64,000 bases of DNA from the NCBI RefSeq assembly GCF_001957125.1, contig NZ_MPHJ01000009.1:68204-132203 (forward strand), read 5' to 3'. Positions 49,338 to 58,952 of the stretch are shown here, one piece after another (within the stretch, counting starts at the first letter, position 1; the number at the start of each line of letters is the position of its first letter). The position numbers and the translations under genes were made by a program. This DNA is from Shewanella sp. UCD-KL12. GTDB taxonomy: Bacteria; Pseudomonadota; Gammaproteobacteria; Enterobacterales; Shewanellaceae. Below the pieces are notes generated by a model that saw nothing but the letters and a program-made list of their open reading frames with translations, was not told the origin of the DNA and did no database searches.

Positions 49338-52253
49338 TTAACGACGCGCTCTTCTTAGTCCAACAAGCGCTAATAAAGAGAGTGTTATCCAACCTAAACT
49401 ACCGCCACCTGAACCACCTGATGACGGTGTGACCACTGGTGTTGTAACCACTGCCGCAGTGACAGTAATCGAGCTGCTTCTACTACTCTCCATGCCAAGG
49501 CTGTCTGTCACTGTCATCATCACAGTATAGCTACCAGCTGAAGCATAAGTATGAGTAGGCGACTGAGCGGTACTTGTCTGTCCGTCACCGAAATTCCACA
49601 AATAGCTCATCGCACCTTCACCACCAGTTGTGGTATCGGTAAAAGTGACACTCAAATCACTCGTCACAAAGGTAAAGCCAGCAATTGGCGCTACAGGTAG
49701 AGAAACGGTCACCGCTTGCATGCTCTCAACGCTCGCACCTTGTCCATCAGTCACAGTCAAAGTCACTAAGTAGCTGCCAGAGTCTGCATAGGTGTATACT
49801 GGCATCTCTTCTGCACTTGTTGCACTTGAGTCACCAAAGTTCCATAGGTAGGTGTAATTGCCATCTCCCCCCTCAACAGATGCTGTGAATGTCACTGTTC
49901 CAGGCACTTCCTGAGTCATAGTAAAGCTTGATGACAAGTCAGAACTTGGCGGCGGTGGAGGCGTTACACCATTATAGTTAAACCTAACTGTCGCCGTTGA
50001 CGAGTCAGCGCTCTGTGCTGTGACCTCCATGGTCAAACCTATCTGAGGCAAAATGATGCCAGATTGAGGCTTAGTTGGCGCACTATAATCTAAGCTGTCA
50101 TCGAATAGTGAGACTGAACTCAGGTGATCATCCTCAAAGTAGCTCGATTGATTAAACATGCTAAAGGTCGCATCACGGATCTGAGTGCTAGTACCATAGT
50201 TACCAATCAAGTTTTGGTCGGCATCGATAACGCCGATTAAACCAGAACCAGGATGTGTGCTCGAGTTATTATCGGCATAGCTAAAGTCCTCTAACCAAAG
50301 CAATACACCAGGCTCATAGGAGTGACTATCTAGCCCTGCATCTACACCATTGTGGCTTCTAAGCTGCACGATGTAACGGCGATCAGCGCCTGGACGCTCA
50401 CTGTCGATACGTGAGAAGCCTGCCAAGGTCATGGTATTTTCAGTCTCAGCATCATCACTATAAATCACGCTAGTGCCATCGGTTATCTGCAAGTTATCGA
50501 ACACAAAACCATAGTCACCAACAGCAGGATCAGTAATATACACGATACTTATCTGAGTATTCGCCCTTCCCGCGTAAGCACTTAAATCATATTCCAAATC
50601 AACCCAATTATTCGCGCCCTCTGCGCCATTGATATCACCTGAGTTACCAGTGATGATGTCCCGAGCAGCATTGGTAGTGTTACTTGCCTTAGTATGGTTA
50701 CCCGCAATAACAACACCATCAACCATCAACTGAGCGTAATCGTAATCTAACTCAATATTCCAATGCGCCTTCATGGTTAAGGTTAACTGAGCTGCGCTTG
50801 GCAGATCTATCTCAAATGACAGCGCATTATTGATCAAATGACCTTGGCCAGAATAATACTGATAACTACCAGCATAGGGCTGCTTAAACGGGATAGTTGC
50901 TGAAGGCAGCGGAATAGATAGCTGGTTAACCAGTGAATGATTAACCGCTTCGTTCAACTGAACATCAAGACCACTAGCGCCGATGCTACTCAGTAACACC
51001 TCCTGCTCATTGCTCCAACGTCCCTTGTACCTATCTTGCAGGTAAGTACGTGCATAAGGGCTAAAACCTGTCGGTACCGTCCCCGCAATAGCACCTGTCC
51101 AGCTGCCGCCAGACATCACAGACCATGAGCCAACGGGTGAACCATCGCCTGAATTGGTGGTGTCATACTCGTCAGGTAACCCGAGGTCATGACCAAACTC
51201 ATGGACCACTACGCCAGCAGCGGCATCAATTGGCTGCACCGTATAACCAAATACTTTTTTGCCCGTGCCGGGAATGGTATAACCAGGCGTATTTCCAGTA
51301 TAAACGAAAAATCTATGTGACCAGATAGCATCATCAGCAAGTACACCACCACCCGCCTCTTCGCCGATACTTGAGTGAAACAGCATCACGTGATCGATAT
51401 TGCCGTCAGGCTCATCAAAGTTGCCGTCACCATCAATATCGAAAGGATCTTCAACATCGTAACTGGCAAGCTCTTCAGCTGTCATGCCAGCAACGGCCAT
51501 AGTTACCGCTTCTTTAACCAGATCGGGAACGGCTTTGTCATCGTCATTACTATCTGGATCGTTACCGCCATAAAAAGCGGCGTTATTAGCTGCAGTAAAC
51601 CAGCCTTTTACATCCCCAGTAAAGAAGAAACGCTCACCCGACTCAGCTTGGTAATATTGATACCCAGTCATTAGGTTTTGCCCCTGAGGACCGGCAAAAC
51701 CTGTAGTTGAAAACATCAGGTCTTTATAATGTTCAACGGGATAGCTTGGGTAGTACATAGGCGTATCACTGGCGGAGAGTCGATTATTATCAAACGGCAG
51801 ATCGGGAAAATCGATCAATACCCCCAGCACTTTAACGGTTTTAGAGATATCGGCATCGGCGAGTATACCGACAGATCTGTCCATCTTAGAGATAGAGTTA
51901 CGCTGTAACGCCTTACTCTGGGCTACAGACTTAAGTCTGCTTTTTTCAAATTGTGCTTCTAAAAGGCGGCCTTTGCTTTGAAAAGTCGTCGCTCTATGGG
52001 TGAAGCGATCAACCGCAGCACGCTTATCATCCTCTGATGCTGATGCTGAAATCTCACCTCGTTTAATCAACCAATACAAGATCTGCTCTTTATTGATCAC
52101 CCCTGCATCGGCTAAGGTGCCAATATCTGCTGATACGCTATCTGTTGCCTCTAAAGGCTTAGCGATAACGCTTGATGACGCAACAACACCTAACAGCAGA
52201 GATAATGACATGCTGAGTATTGAACGCGGAGAGATACTATTGCCACTCTTCAT
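49338..52253 (-). CDS. Secreted M6-family metalloprotease with two PKD domains and GlyGly-CTERM
   Basis: 971 residues (immune inhibitor A / M6 group). Signal peptide about 1-33 (ending SSSVIAKP); propeptide-like region; zinc site VVHEFGHDLGLPDEYD near residue 349 (HExxH); then a MAM-like or jelly-roll region (about 560-640); two PKD domains (about 775-855 and 858-936), each with NFGDS/NFGDG-type loops; and a C-terminal GlyGly-CTERM tail (GGSGGGSLGW, hydrophobic helix, RRARR). That tail is sorted by rhombosortase and the type II secretion system. The frame is open 42 codons further upstream, but the signal peptide sets the start. Confidence 0.93.
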   Translation of the reverse strand: MKSGNSISPRSILSMSLSLLLGVVASSSVIAKPLEATDSVSADIGTLADAGVINKEQILYWLIKRGEISASASEDDKRAAVDRFTHRATTFQSKGRLLEAQFEKSRLKSVAQSKALQRNSISKMDRSVGILADADISKTVKVLGVLIDFPDLPFDNNRLSASDTPMYYPSYPVEHYKDLMFSTTGFAGPQGQNLMTGYQYYQAESGERFFFTGDVKGWFTAANNAAFYGGNDPDSNDDDKAVPDLVKEAVTMAVAGMTAEELASYDVEDPFDIDGDGNFDEPDGNIDHVMLFHSSIGEEAGGGVLADDAIWSHRFFVYTGNTPGYTIPGTGKKVFGYTVQPIDAAAGVVVHEFGHDLGLPDEYDTTNSGDGSPVGSWSVMSGGSWTGAIAGTVPTGFSPYARTYLQDRYKGRWSNEQEVLLSSIGASGLDVQLNEAVNHSLVNQLSIPLPSATIPFKQPYAGSYQYYSGQGHLINNALSFEIDLPSAAQLTLTMKAHWNIELDYDYAQLMVDGVVIAGNHTKASNTTNAARDIITGNSGDINGAEGANNWVDLEYDLSAYAGRANTQISIVYITDPAVGDYGFVFDNLQITDGTSVIYSDDAETENTMTLAGFSRIDSERPGADRRYIVQLRSHNGVDAGLDSHSYEPGVLLWLEDFSYADNNSSTHPGSGLIGVIDADQNLIGNYGTSTQIRDATFSMFNQSSYFEDDHLSSVSLFDDSLDYSAPTKPQSGIILPQIGLTMEVTAQSADSSTATVRFNYNGVTPPPPPSSDLSSSFTMTQEVPGTVTFTASVEGGDGNYTYLWNFGDSSATSAEEMPVYTYADSGSYLVTLTVTDGQGASVESMQAVTVSLPVAPIAGFTFVTSDLSVTFTDTTTGGEGAMSYLWNFGDGQTSTAQSPTHTYASAGSYTVMMTVTDSLGMESSRSSSITVTAAVVTTPVVTPSSGGSGGGSLGWITLSLLALVGLRRARR

Positions 52254-52709
52254 GTTAATGAGTTCCTTCTGACTTCTTCTACTTAAATATCTGTTGTTTG
52301 TTACGGATAAACTAAGCCCTGCGGCATTCAAGTTCATCAATCTGGCTTTAAGTTTAGACCTATCCCAACGGGGAGGCATAAAACTACAACGAGGTTTACG
52401 CTAACGAGCTAAAGGGCTACCTCAGCTAACTGATATAACCCGAAAGAGTACAAAGCAGATAAGTAGAGTAAGCTCTACAACGCCCGAGCACTCAATTGAA
52501 AAGGTAAACACGCTAAATGCCCGAAAACAACATGAACAGAACAAAACAGTAACAGTTGTTTCAGTTGAATGACAATAAAAAAGTATGATTTACAGAGTTA
52601 AACACTGTGATAAACGCTAAGCCTCAGAAAACTATTAGATTTATCAATCTATATAGCCTAAACAATGACTTAGCCGTACCGATATTCACTAAAAAATCAT
52701 TTTTAAAGA
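52254..52709. other. Intergenic region between M6 protease and GH63 genes
   Basis: Promoter region of the protease, AT-rich. I see no operator, terminator hairpin or small gene that I can support. Confidence 0.5.
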
Positions 52710-54863
52710 CTATTTATTCAACCAATCTTGGTAGATCAACAACAACACAGAGGCTGACCAACTGAAGTTAGTACAATGTAAGCCATCGCCAGTGAGTGGA
52801 TCGTAGTTTTCTCTAATTGGCGACTGACCAAGAATACCTTCTCCCTGCTCTACCAATCTTGTCGCTAAGGTTTTGGCCTCAGAATGATAACCGTATCGCT
52901 GTAAACCAAGTAAACCAAAGAGCGCTTGGTCAAGCCAAACAGGTCCTCGCCAATATTGGGTTGCTGCAAAATTAGGGCTATCTGCACTCACCGTAGGAAA
53001 AGGGATTTTAGTAGAAAACTGTTGTGGTTTAAGGTGCTTATCAACCATCACCTTCGCCTGCTCTTTTGTTGCAACCCCCGCCCAAAGTGGCAACCAGCCT
53101 TCAACACCTTTACCTGATTCGGTCATCAAAAAGCTGTCTGTCGCATTAAACCTGAGGTCATAGAAAAAACCAGTTTGTAGATCAAACATTTCACTGCGGA
53201 TCTGCTTCTTTAACTCAATTGCAGCTGAAGACCAGGTCTTGGCCTCATCATTACGGTCAAGCAACGCAGCCATATCGGCTAAAATCTCTTTTTCGGCAAA
53301 AAGGTAAGCATTGAGATCTACTGACTCTTGGGACAGTGAATAACCAATCAGCTCCCCCTTATCATTGAAGTTCTCTAATACCTGTACACTGACGTCATCA
53401 TCGAACCTAGGGGCATTGTCCATACCCGACTCCCAAGCAGCTGCTTCTATGATGGCAGCCCTATCTAATTTTCCCTCTTTAATATGTGCAGGGTGCACAT
53501 TGGCACCATATTCAGCTAAGCCATTGCGATTATGATCTCGATTGCGATACCACCACTGATGATAGCTAACCAGTTTAGGGTACATCTGGGCAACGAAGGC
53601 CAGGTCTTTGCTCTGTTGATAGATCTCCCATACCGCCCAAGCAGCCAATGGTGGTTTGCCGTTGCGCTCATTCCAATTACCTCCCTCTCCACCTCGGGCA
53701 GGATCTTGGTTATAGAAAATAGCATCGGGAAGGTTACCGGCATCTTGAGGGCGAATAATATCCTCGGCGGTAAACTGATAATCAAACATTGCCAGCACAT
53801 TCGATTTAGCGAGCTCAACATCAAAATGAGACAAAGCAACAGCCTGCTTCCAACTGTCCCAAGCCCAGACGCCATTAAACCATTTGTAAGTAATCGACGG
53901 TGTCACTGCATTGTGCTTCAGGGCGCCAGCTGGACTACGCCAATTATGGATGAGTGTCACCATACTCTTGGCGGCAAGTTGACGAAACTCACTCTCCCCT
54001 TGTTGAATACCGCTATTGAGCCTTTGCTCCCATCTCTGACGGTTGTCATCCAAGGATGCCTGGGATTGTAGCCAGTTTATCTCACCACTAGCTTGTCGCT
54101 CATCCTGAGTGTGAAAGTATCTCTGCGCCGTTAATAGCTCAACTGACTGGCCAACCTTGAGCTCAATCGCTGCGCTTTTAGCGCTATAGCTATTATCCTT
54201 GTTAACCGTTATCTCCACCTTAGGTCCAAACCACAGCTCAAAGCTCGCGTCAGCTAGCTGTATGTTCCAGGTATCCATAACTGGGTTCAACGTCCAAGCA
54301 ATACCAGTTTGCCACTGCTGAACTTGCTTTATAAGTTGGTAGTCCTCCAGCTTAAGGTGAGATTGAAATGGCTGACCAGACCAAACGAGTTGCCAGCGCT
54401 GCGCCTTGTTGGATAGATTGGTCAGCGTAGTGGTCACCACTGAAGTGCGGTTATCGCTAAACCCTAAGCTCAATGAGACTGTAACGTCTGCCCAGGTATA
54501 CTCTTGATACAGGCCATCAGGTCGACTGTAAATTTTATGCCGCTGAGCCGTTGAAAAATCTCGCTCTAGGCCAGTTTCAGCCTCTTTCAGTACTAATCTC
54601 TGTATGCTGTCACTCAGGTGTAAGCTGTACTCTTGAGCAATAAAAAGTGGCCCAGTAAAGCTACCATAATATTCCTCACTATCGGGTAGGTGGAACCCAT
54701 GCCAAGCACCTTGATCAACATAGGTCGCAGCAATACTAAGATTGCCCTTGTTATCACGCTCCTCCATGGAAACTGGCGTCCCTTGATAGGGCAAAAGATC
54801 ATGATATAAAGGAGAATCTATAGCCGATAGGCCCGCGACGCACACTAGAAGACAAGAAAGCAT
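52710..54863 (-). CDS. GH63-family glucosidase, YgjK-like, exported
   Basis: 717 residues with a short signal peptide (about 1-14). N-terminal beta-sandwich contains YVDQGAWHGFHLPDSEEY, matching the GAWHG region of E. coli YgjK, followed by an (alpha/alpha)6 barrel with KWFNGVWAWDSWKQAVALSHF (about 325) and the late YWRGPVWLDQALFGL (about 660). Acidic residues in AWDSW and in the WESGMDNAPRF segment are the probable catalytic pair. YgjK acts on alpha-glucosides; the true substrate here is not known. No transporter or regulator lies next to it. Confidence 0.88.
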   Translation of the reverse strand: MLSCLLVCVAGLSAIDSPLYHDLLPYQGTPVSMEERDNKGNLSIAATYVDQGAWHGFHLPDSEEYYGSFTGPLFIAQEYSLHLSDSIQRLVLKEAETGLERDFSTAQRHKIYSRPDGLYQEYTWADVTVSLSLGFSDNRTSVVTTTLTNLSNKAQRWQLVWSGQPFQSHLKLEDYQLIKQVQQWQTGIAWTLNPVMDTWNIQLADASFELWFGPKVEITVNKDNSYSAKSAAIELKVGQSVELLTAQRYFHTQDERQASGEINWLQSQASLDDNRQRWEQRLNSGIQQGESEFRQLAAKSMVTLIHNWRSPAGALKHNAVTPSITYKWFNGVWAWDSWKQAVALSHFDVELAKSNVLAMFDYQFTAEDIIRPQDAGNLPDAIFYNQDPARGGEGGNWNERNGKPPLAAWAVWEIYQQSKDLAFVAQMYPKLVSYHQWWYRNRDHNRNGLAEYGANVHPAHIKEGKLDRAAIIEAAAWESGMDNAPRFDDDVSVQVLENFNDKGELIGYSLSQESVDLNAYLFAEKEILADMAALLDRNDEAKTWSSAAIELKKQIRSEMFDLQTGFFYDLRFNATDSFLMTESGKGVEGWLPLWAGVATKEQAKVMVDKHLKPQQFSTKIPFPTVSADSPNFAATQYWRGPVWLDQALFGLLGLQRYGYHSEAKTLATRLVEQGEGILGQSPIRENYDPLTGDGLHCTNFSWSASVLLLIYQDWLNK

Positions 54864-55190
54864 AAAAATACCTATCCCTGATAAAAATAGAACCGTTCAT
54901 CCAACGATAAGGTGTGATAAACAATTGAATACAATATCCAAGAGTATGCTGGTAAGTGAATTTTGATGCAAGCCGATCGACTAAGGTTAGGCTGCCCTGC
55001 TGTAGAACAGGCTTCAGTTAAGATAAGGCTAACAAACAAGCTCAGCCGCAAAATATTAATACAGTCATCCCGGCGATGCTGTTAGCCGGGAACCAGCTTT
55101 TTAAATCAAAACCCTTCTACCGAATGAAAAACTAGATTCTGAAACAAGTTCAGAATGACGATACGATTGAACTAAGGTTTAGCGCATAGA
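54864..55190. other. Intergenic region with a dispersed palindromic repeat
   Basis: The repeat at 55064-55159 accounts for the second half. The first half is the glucosidase promoter region, without a recognised site. Confidence 0.5.
55064..55159. repeat. GTCATCCCGGC...CAGAATGAC repeat, copy 1
   Basis: Begins GTCATCCCGGCGATGCT and ends with TTCTGAAACAAGTTCAGAA then TGAC. Contains two hairpins (CCCGGC...GCCGGG and TTCTGAA...TTCAGAA) and short inverted ends (GTCAT/ATGAC). Second copy at 57713. Similar sequences are widespread in intergenic DNA of many environmental bacteria, to my knowledge. Confidence 0.85.
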
Positions 55191-55796
55191 TTACTGAGCA
55201 GCCTGCCCAAGATGAGCCATATAACTAGCGATTCCATCAAGGAACATCTGCACTGATATCATTACCAGTACCATGCCCATTAGACGCTCTACGGCAGTCA
55301 AACCCTTCTCGCCGAGAGCCTTAGTGAACACCTTGTAGAACATCAAGATAACAGCACTCGCTCCCCACGCTGCTAGTAAGGCTACCGTCCAATCCATCAT
55401 TCGACTGCTATCGGTGTGAGCCAGTAAAATAAGTGCAGCCAATACAGAAGGGCCAGCCATCAAAGGAATAGCCATAGGCACAATAAACGGCTCTTCACCC
55501 GCCGCTAAGCCAACGACACCACCAGGTTGAGGGAAAATCATACGGATTGCGATGAGGAATAAAATAATACCGCCCGCAATGCTGACAGACTCAGATTTTA
55601 AATTGAGGAAATTTAAGATCGCTTCACCAGCAAAGAGAAATAACAACATAATACCAAGCGCAAACAGTAACTCTCTTATCAGTACTCGGCGCCTTTTCTT
55701 AGGCTCAATATGTCTTAGGATTGACGCAAAAATTGGCAGATTACCGAGTGGATCCATGATAAGAAATAGCATTACTGCGGCTGAGAAGGTATCCAT
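55191..55796 (-). CDS. MarC-family membrane protein (YhgN-like)
   Basis: 201-residue inner-membrane protein with six helices (about 5-25, 42-62, 70-88, 108-130, 138-160, 175-195). MDPLGNLPIFASIL at the N-terminus and the central PFIVPMAIPLMAGPSVLAALI motif define the family, which is annotated as neutral amino acid or related transport without firm proof. It was earlier linked to multiple antibiotic resistance, since withdrawn. Single gene. Confidence 0.93.
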   Translation of the reverse strand: MDTFSAAVMLFLIMDPLGNLPIFASILRHIEPKKRRRVLIRELLFALGIMLLFLFAGEAILNFLNLKSESVSIAGGIILFLIAIRMIFPQPGGVVGLAAGEEPFIVPMAIPLMAGPSVLAALILLAHTDSSRMMDWTVALLAAWGASAVILMFYKVFTKALGEKGLTAVERLMGMVLVMISVQMFLDGIASYMAHLGQAAQ

Positions 55797-56090
55797 AGAG
55801 GTTTATTGCCTGGTGTTTTAACGCAAGGGTTTGTCTATATATTCTATAACCATTTGGAAACAAACAGATAGACAATTTCACACAAAAAGTCACAAGGTGA
55901 GGAGATTTATTCTCTGTTGTTGCAGTGCATCAGGCAAACTTCAACATAGATATTGCTTATAGGATGTGCAAAATGCGCTAAAAATTGAGAAATTATCACA
56001 TTGGATGTAAATAATGCGACCTAACCTGCTTATTTTGCAGAAACTGGTATACTATCTCGTCGTTTTTCTTTGGTTCCAGCTTAACAAATC

Positions 56091-57644
56091 ATGCTCTATC
56101 TCTTAGCCAGCTGTATCGCACTATTATTAGGTCCAATTTTCTATCGATTCTTTTCGACTGAGAACGGGCTACAAAAAGGCCTGGACGGATTTATATTCGT
56201 ATCACTGGGCGGGCTTGTGCTGCTGCATATTTTACCTGAGCTACTTGAGCATGGTGGCTTTCTTGCCATCATCTTCGTCATCATAGGTATCTGGGGCCCC
56301 ACGGCCAGCGAAAAGCTTTTTCACCGCTATTCCGAAGTAACCCACAACCTAACTCTCACCTTGGGCATAGCAGGCTTGCTACTGCACACCATCACAGATG
56401 GTGGAGCCATGGTATTGGCACAACAAGATGATACCTCGATATTGCTGGCGTTAGGCATCATATTACATCGACTACCTGTGGGCTTAGCCATCTGGTGGCT
56501 GGTGAAACCACAAGTAGGCAGTCGCTGGGCTATGGCCGTGTTAGCCGCCATGATGGTGCTGACAGGCGTAGGTTATTTTGCTGGGGAGCAGATGCTTACT
56601 CAGCTAAGCCTAGACAATACCGTCTATCTACAGGCTTTTGTCACAGGCTCTATTTTACATGTGGTATTACATCAACCCCATGATCATCACTCACCAGAAC
56701 AGAGCAGTAGCCAGCATCCAGAAAAGCATGAATATCATGCAGGCATAGGCAGCTTACTGGGTATCGGCTTGCTATTTTTACTACTCATGTTTGATTCGGG
56801 CGGCCATGAACATCACCACCATGACCACAGCACAGAACAACTAGTAGATTGGGTGACCACCTTAGCGCCTGTACTACTACTTAGCTATGCAGTGGCCGGA
56901 TTGAGGTTTAAGTTTGGTTTATCACCACAAAGCTCTCATTTAGGTAAGCGCTGGTTACAGCGGCTCGCGGGGCCTGAAGCTCTTATCATTACAGCATTAT
57001 TGCTAGGGCCTCTCGTTGCCTTATTCCAAATCATTAGCTTGCTGGTTATCGGTGTCTTACTCAGCTATAGCCGAGTCGAACCTACGGATCCTCATCTGTC
57101 GATACCCGAGTCTCCGTTACGATTTGGTTTTGCTCATATCATAGACAGAAGCGCCCCTTGGATCATACTCAGCCTAGTGCTAGCGAATCTTATCGGTCAT
57201 CCTTCTGTGCCACTAGAGAATCCGATCACTCAAGTTATCGTATTGATGGTGCTGTTTTTACCAATGCGATTCTGCAACTTAGGCGGCGCAGTCTTAGCTC
57301 TTTCTTTAGCTTATAGTGGCTGGAGTATGCCTGCGGTGATGTTAGCTCTAATTGCAGCCCCTATCTTCAACTTGGCGCAACTTAAGCTCATGACTTGGGT
57401 ACAAAGAGCACTGGTTATTGGGTTAATCATTACCTGTTTAGCATTCACAGCTATGTTCCAACCACAATGGCATAGTGTACTGACTATCCCTGAGCCAATT
57501 AGTATAGTTTCGATAGTGATCTTAGCTGGGCTATTTGCCGCCAGCCTACTCCGCTTAGGCCCTCGCAAGTTTATGGCTCGCATCATGCTACTTAAAGATA
57601 AAGCCCATGCGCACAGTCACAGTCATGGCGAGCATAAACACTAA
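56091..57644 (+). CDS. ZIP-like metal transporter with long C-terminal membrane half
   Basis: 517 residues, about 13-14 helices. The N-terminal 210 residues follow the ZIP plan: GLVLLHILPELLEHGG (about 43-58; compare HLLPEA), LLLHTITDGGAMVLAQ (about 98-113; ZIP helix 4 HNxxDG) and LGIILHRLPVGLAIWW (about 120-135; ZIP helix 5 HExPxE, but with Arg and Val in place of the acidic residues). Two His-rich loops (HQPHDHHSPEQ; GGHEHHHHDHS) and a His-rich C-terminus (HAHSHSHGEHKH) point to Zn or similar metals. The C-terminal half (about 255-500) has further helices, including PMRFCNLGGAVLALSLAYSG. Direction of transport unknown. Confidence 0.75.
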   Translation: MLYLLASCIALLLGPIFYRFFSTENGLQKGLDGFIFVSLGGLVLLHILPELLEHGGFLAIIFVIIGIWGPTASEKLFHRYSEVTHNLTLTLGIAGLLLHTITDGGAMVLAQQDDTSILLALGIILHRLPVGLAIWWLVKPQVGSRWAMAVLAAMMVLTGVGYFAGEQMLTQLSLDNTVYLQAFVTGSILHVVLHQPHDHHSPEQSSSQHPEKHEYHAGIGSLLGIGLLFLLLMFDSGGHEHHHHDHSTEQLVDWVTTLAPVLLLSYAVAGLRFKFGLSPQSSHLGKRWLQRLAGPEALIITALLLGPLVALFQIISLLVIGVLLSYSRVEPTDPHLSIPESPLRFGFAHIIDRSAPWIILSLVLANLIGHPSVPLENPITQVIVLMVLFLPMRFCNLGGAVLALSLAYSGWSMPAVMLALIAAPIFNLAQLKLMTWVQRALVIGLIITCLAFTAMFQPQWHSVLTIPEPISIVSIVILAGLFAASLLRLGPRKFMARIMLLKDKAHAHSHSHGEHKH

Positions 57645-57712
57645 GACTGAAATTTTAAGTAAGCTATCAATCAAAGCAGCTCAAGCGCTAAGCAAGTCGC
57701 GAACTGCGAGCT

Positions 57713-57791
57713 TGTCATCCCGGCGATGCTTTTAGCCGGGATCTAGACTGTCGCCCACAAAGACTAGATTCTGAAACAAGTTCAGAATGAC
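57713..57791. repeat. GTCATCCCGGC...CAGAATGAC repeat, copy 2
   Basis: Same ends and hairpins as the copy at 55064, but 17 bases shorter in the middle. It follows the transporter stop codon by about 70 nt. Confidence 0.85.
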
Positions 57792-57967
57792 CTAGTGAGA
57801 CCATTCATTGCCACTATGCTTTACTGTCTCTAGCTTTTTCTTGGCTTATCCTCGCATCTCGTAATTCACAGCCTTCTTCGCTCTTTCCTTGTCAAAAGCT
57901 GCAAATAAATGGCTTTCGAGCACAATCAGGTTTAAATTCAAACAAAGATTAGCTAACGCGAGTATCT

Positions 57968-58090
57968 ATGTGCATTCTGTTTATTGCTTTAAACCAACAT
58001 CCTAAGTATCCCTTAATCGTATGTGCTGATTCTGCAATAGATGAGTTTCATCATCTTCAACTAGATAAATTCCACTTCAACCAAAAATAG
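57968..58090 (+). pseudogene. Truncated duplicate of the NRDE gene 5' end
   Basis: Frame of 40 codons whose first 20 residues (MCILFIALNQHPKYPLIVCA) are identical to those of the gene at 58128. It then carries DSAI before DEFHH, where the intact protein has NRDEFHH, and ends in unrelated sequence at TAG. The DNA matches with only a few changes over about 85 bp. The NRDE motif is destroyed, so it cannot be functional as such. It lies 160 bp upstream of the intact gene in the same direction. Confidence 0.85.
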
Positions 58091-58127
58091 ATTAACGTGT
58101 AATAACACTCCTCTAGAGTTGAGCCCT

Positions 58128-58895
58128 ATGTGTATTCTGTTTATTGCTTTAAACCAACACCCTAAGTATCCGTTAATCGTATGTGCGAACCGCGATGAGT
58201 TTCATCACCGCCCCACCGAGCAAGCGCACTTCTGGCCACCAGAAAACGAATTACTGGCGGGTAGAGATCTCGAAGCTGGCGGCACTTGGTTAGGCATTAA
58301 TAAACAGGGAGATTTTTCTGCGCTCACAAATATAAGGGATCCATTACAGCAACAAGATCAGATGCGGAGCAGAGGAGAGTTAGTATTAAAGGCACTTCAT
58401 CCAGATAGCCCTCTCACTCCAACTTGGCTCAGTGAACATAGCGAACACTACAACCCCTTTAACCTTATTTTTGGTAATGCGCAGTCACTCTTTTGCTTTA
58501 ACAGTAAAAAGCGACATACCACCCAGTTAACCAATGGTTTTCACTCCATCAGTAATGGTGCGATCGATGATATTTGGCCTAAGATGGCCCAAGGTGCGCA
58601 AGCGCTCAAAGCGTCAATCTCCCAATGCGATGAGCCAGATATAGATGCACTATTAGCGATAATGAAAGATGAAACCCGTGCTAAAGACTCTGAACTACCG
58701 CAGACGGGTATAGATTTGGAATGGGAAAGATTACTCTCCTCAATCTATATCAAACACCCAGAGTATGGCACTCGTTCAACGACAATTATTGTTCAAGACA
58801 GCCAACAAAACACACACTTTACTGAGATCCGATATGACGGCAAAGGACGTAATCTAGGGCAGCAAACATTCCGGGTAGCTAAAACGAATAATTAG
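58128..58895 (+). CDS. NRDE-family (TANGO2-like) protein
   Basis: 255 residues. Starts MCILFIAL with Cys2, the putative N-terminal nucleophile of the family, then ANRDEFHHRPT (NRDE motif, about 20-23), the FWPPENELLAGRDLEAGGTWLGI segment and SISNGAIDDIWPKM. Eukaryotic TANGO2 is implicated in haem or lipid handling; the bacterial role is unknown. The frame opens three codons earlier at TTG, but Cys2 chemistry requires the ATG at 58128. Its upstream region carries a partial copy of its own 5' end. Confidence 0.92.
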   Translation: MCILFIALNQHPKYPLIVCANRDEFHHRPTEQAHFWPPENELLAGRDLEAGGTWLGINKQGDFSALTNIRDPLQQQDQMRSRGELVLKALHPDSPLTPTWLSEHSEHYNPFNLIFGNAQSLFCFNSKKRHTTQLTNGFHSISNGAIDDIWPKMAQGAQALKASISQCDEPDIDALLAIMKDETRAKDSELPQTGIDLEWERLLSSIYIKHPEYGTRSTTIIVQDSQQNTHFTEIRYDGKGRNLGQQTFRVAKTNN

Positions 58896-58952
58896 GCTTC
58901 AAGTGCCGTATACAGAGAGGTGACACTTGAGTATGGGAGTAAAGAACAGATA

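Larger units (their letters stand above)
57645..58127. other. Intergenic region with repeat copy 2 and an NRDE gene fragment
   Basis: Contains the palindromic repeat at 57713-57791 and a broken duplicate of the 5' end of the next gene (57968-58090). Both are listed separately. Confidence 0.7.
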
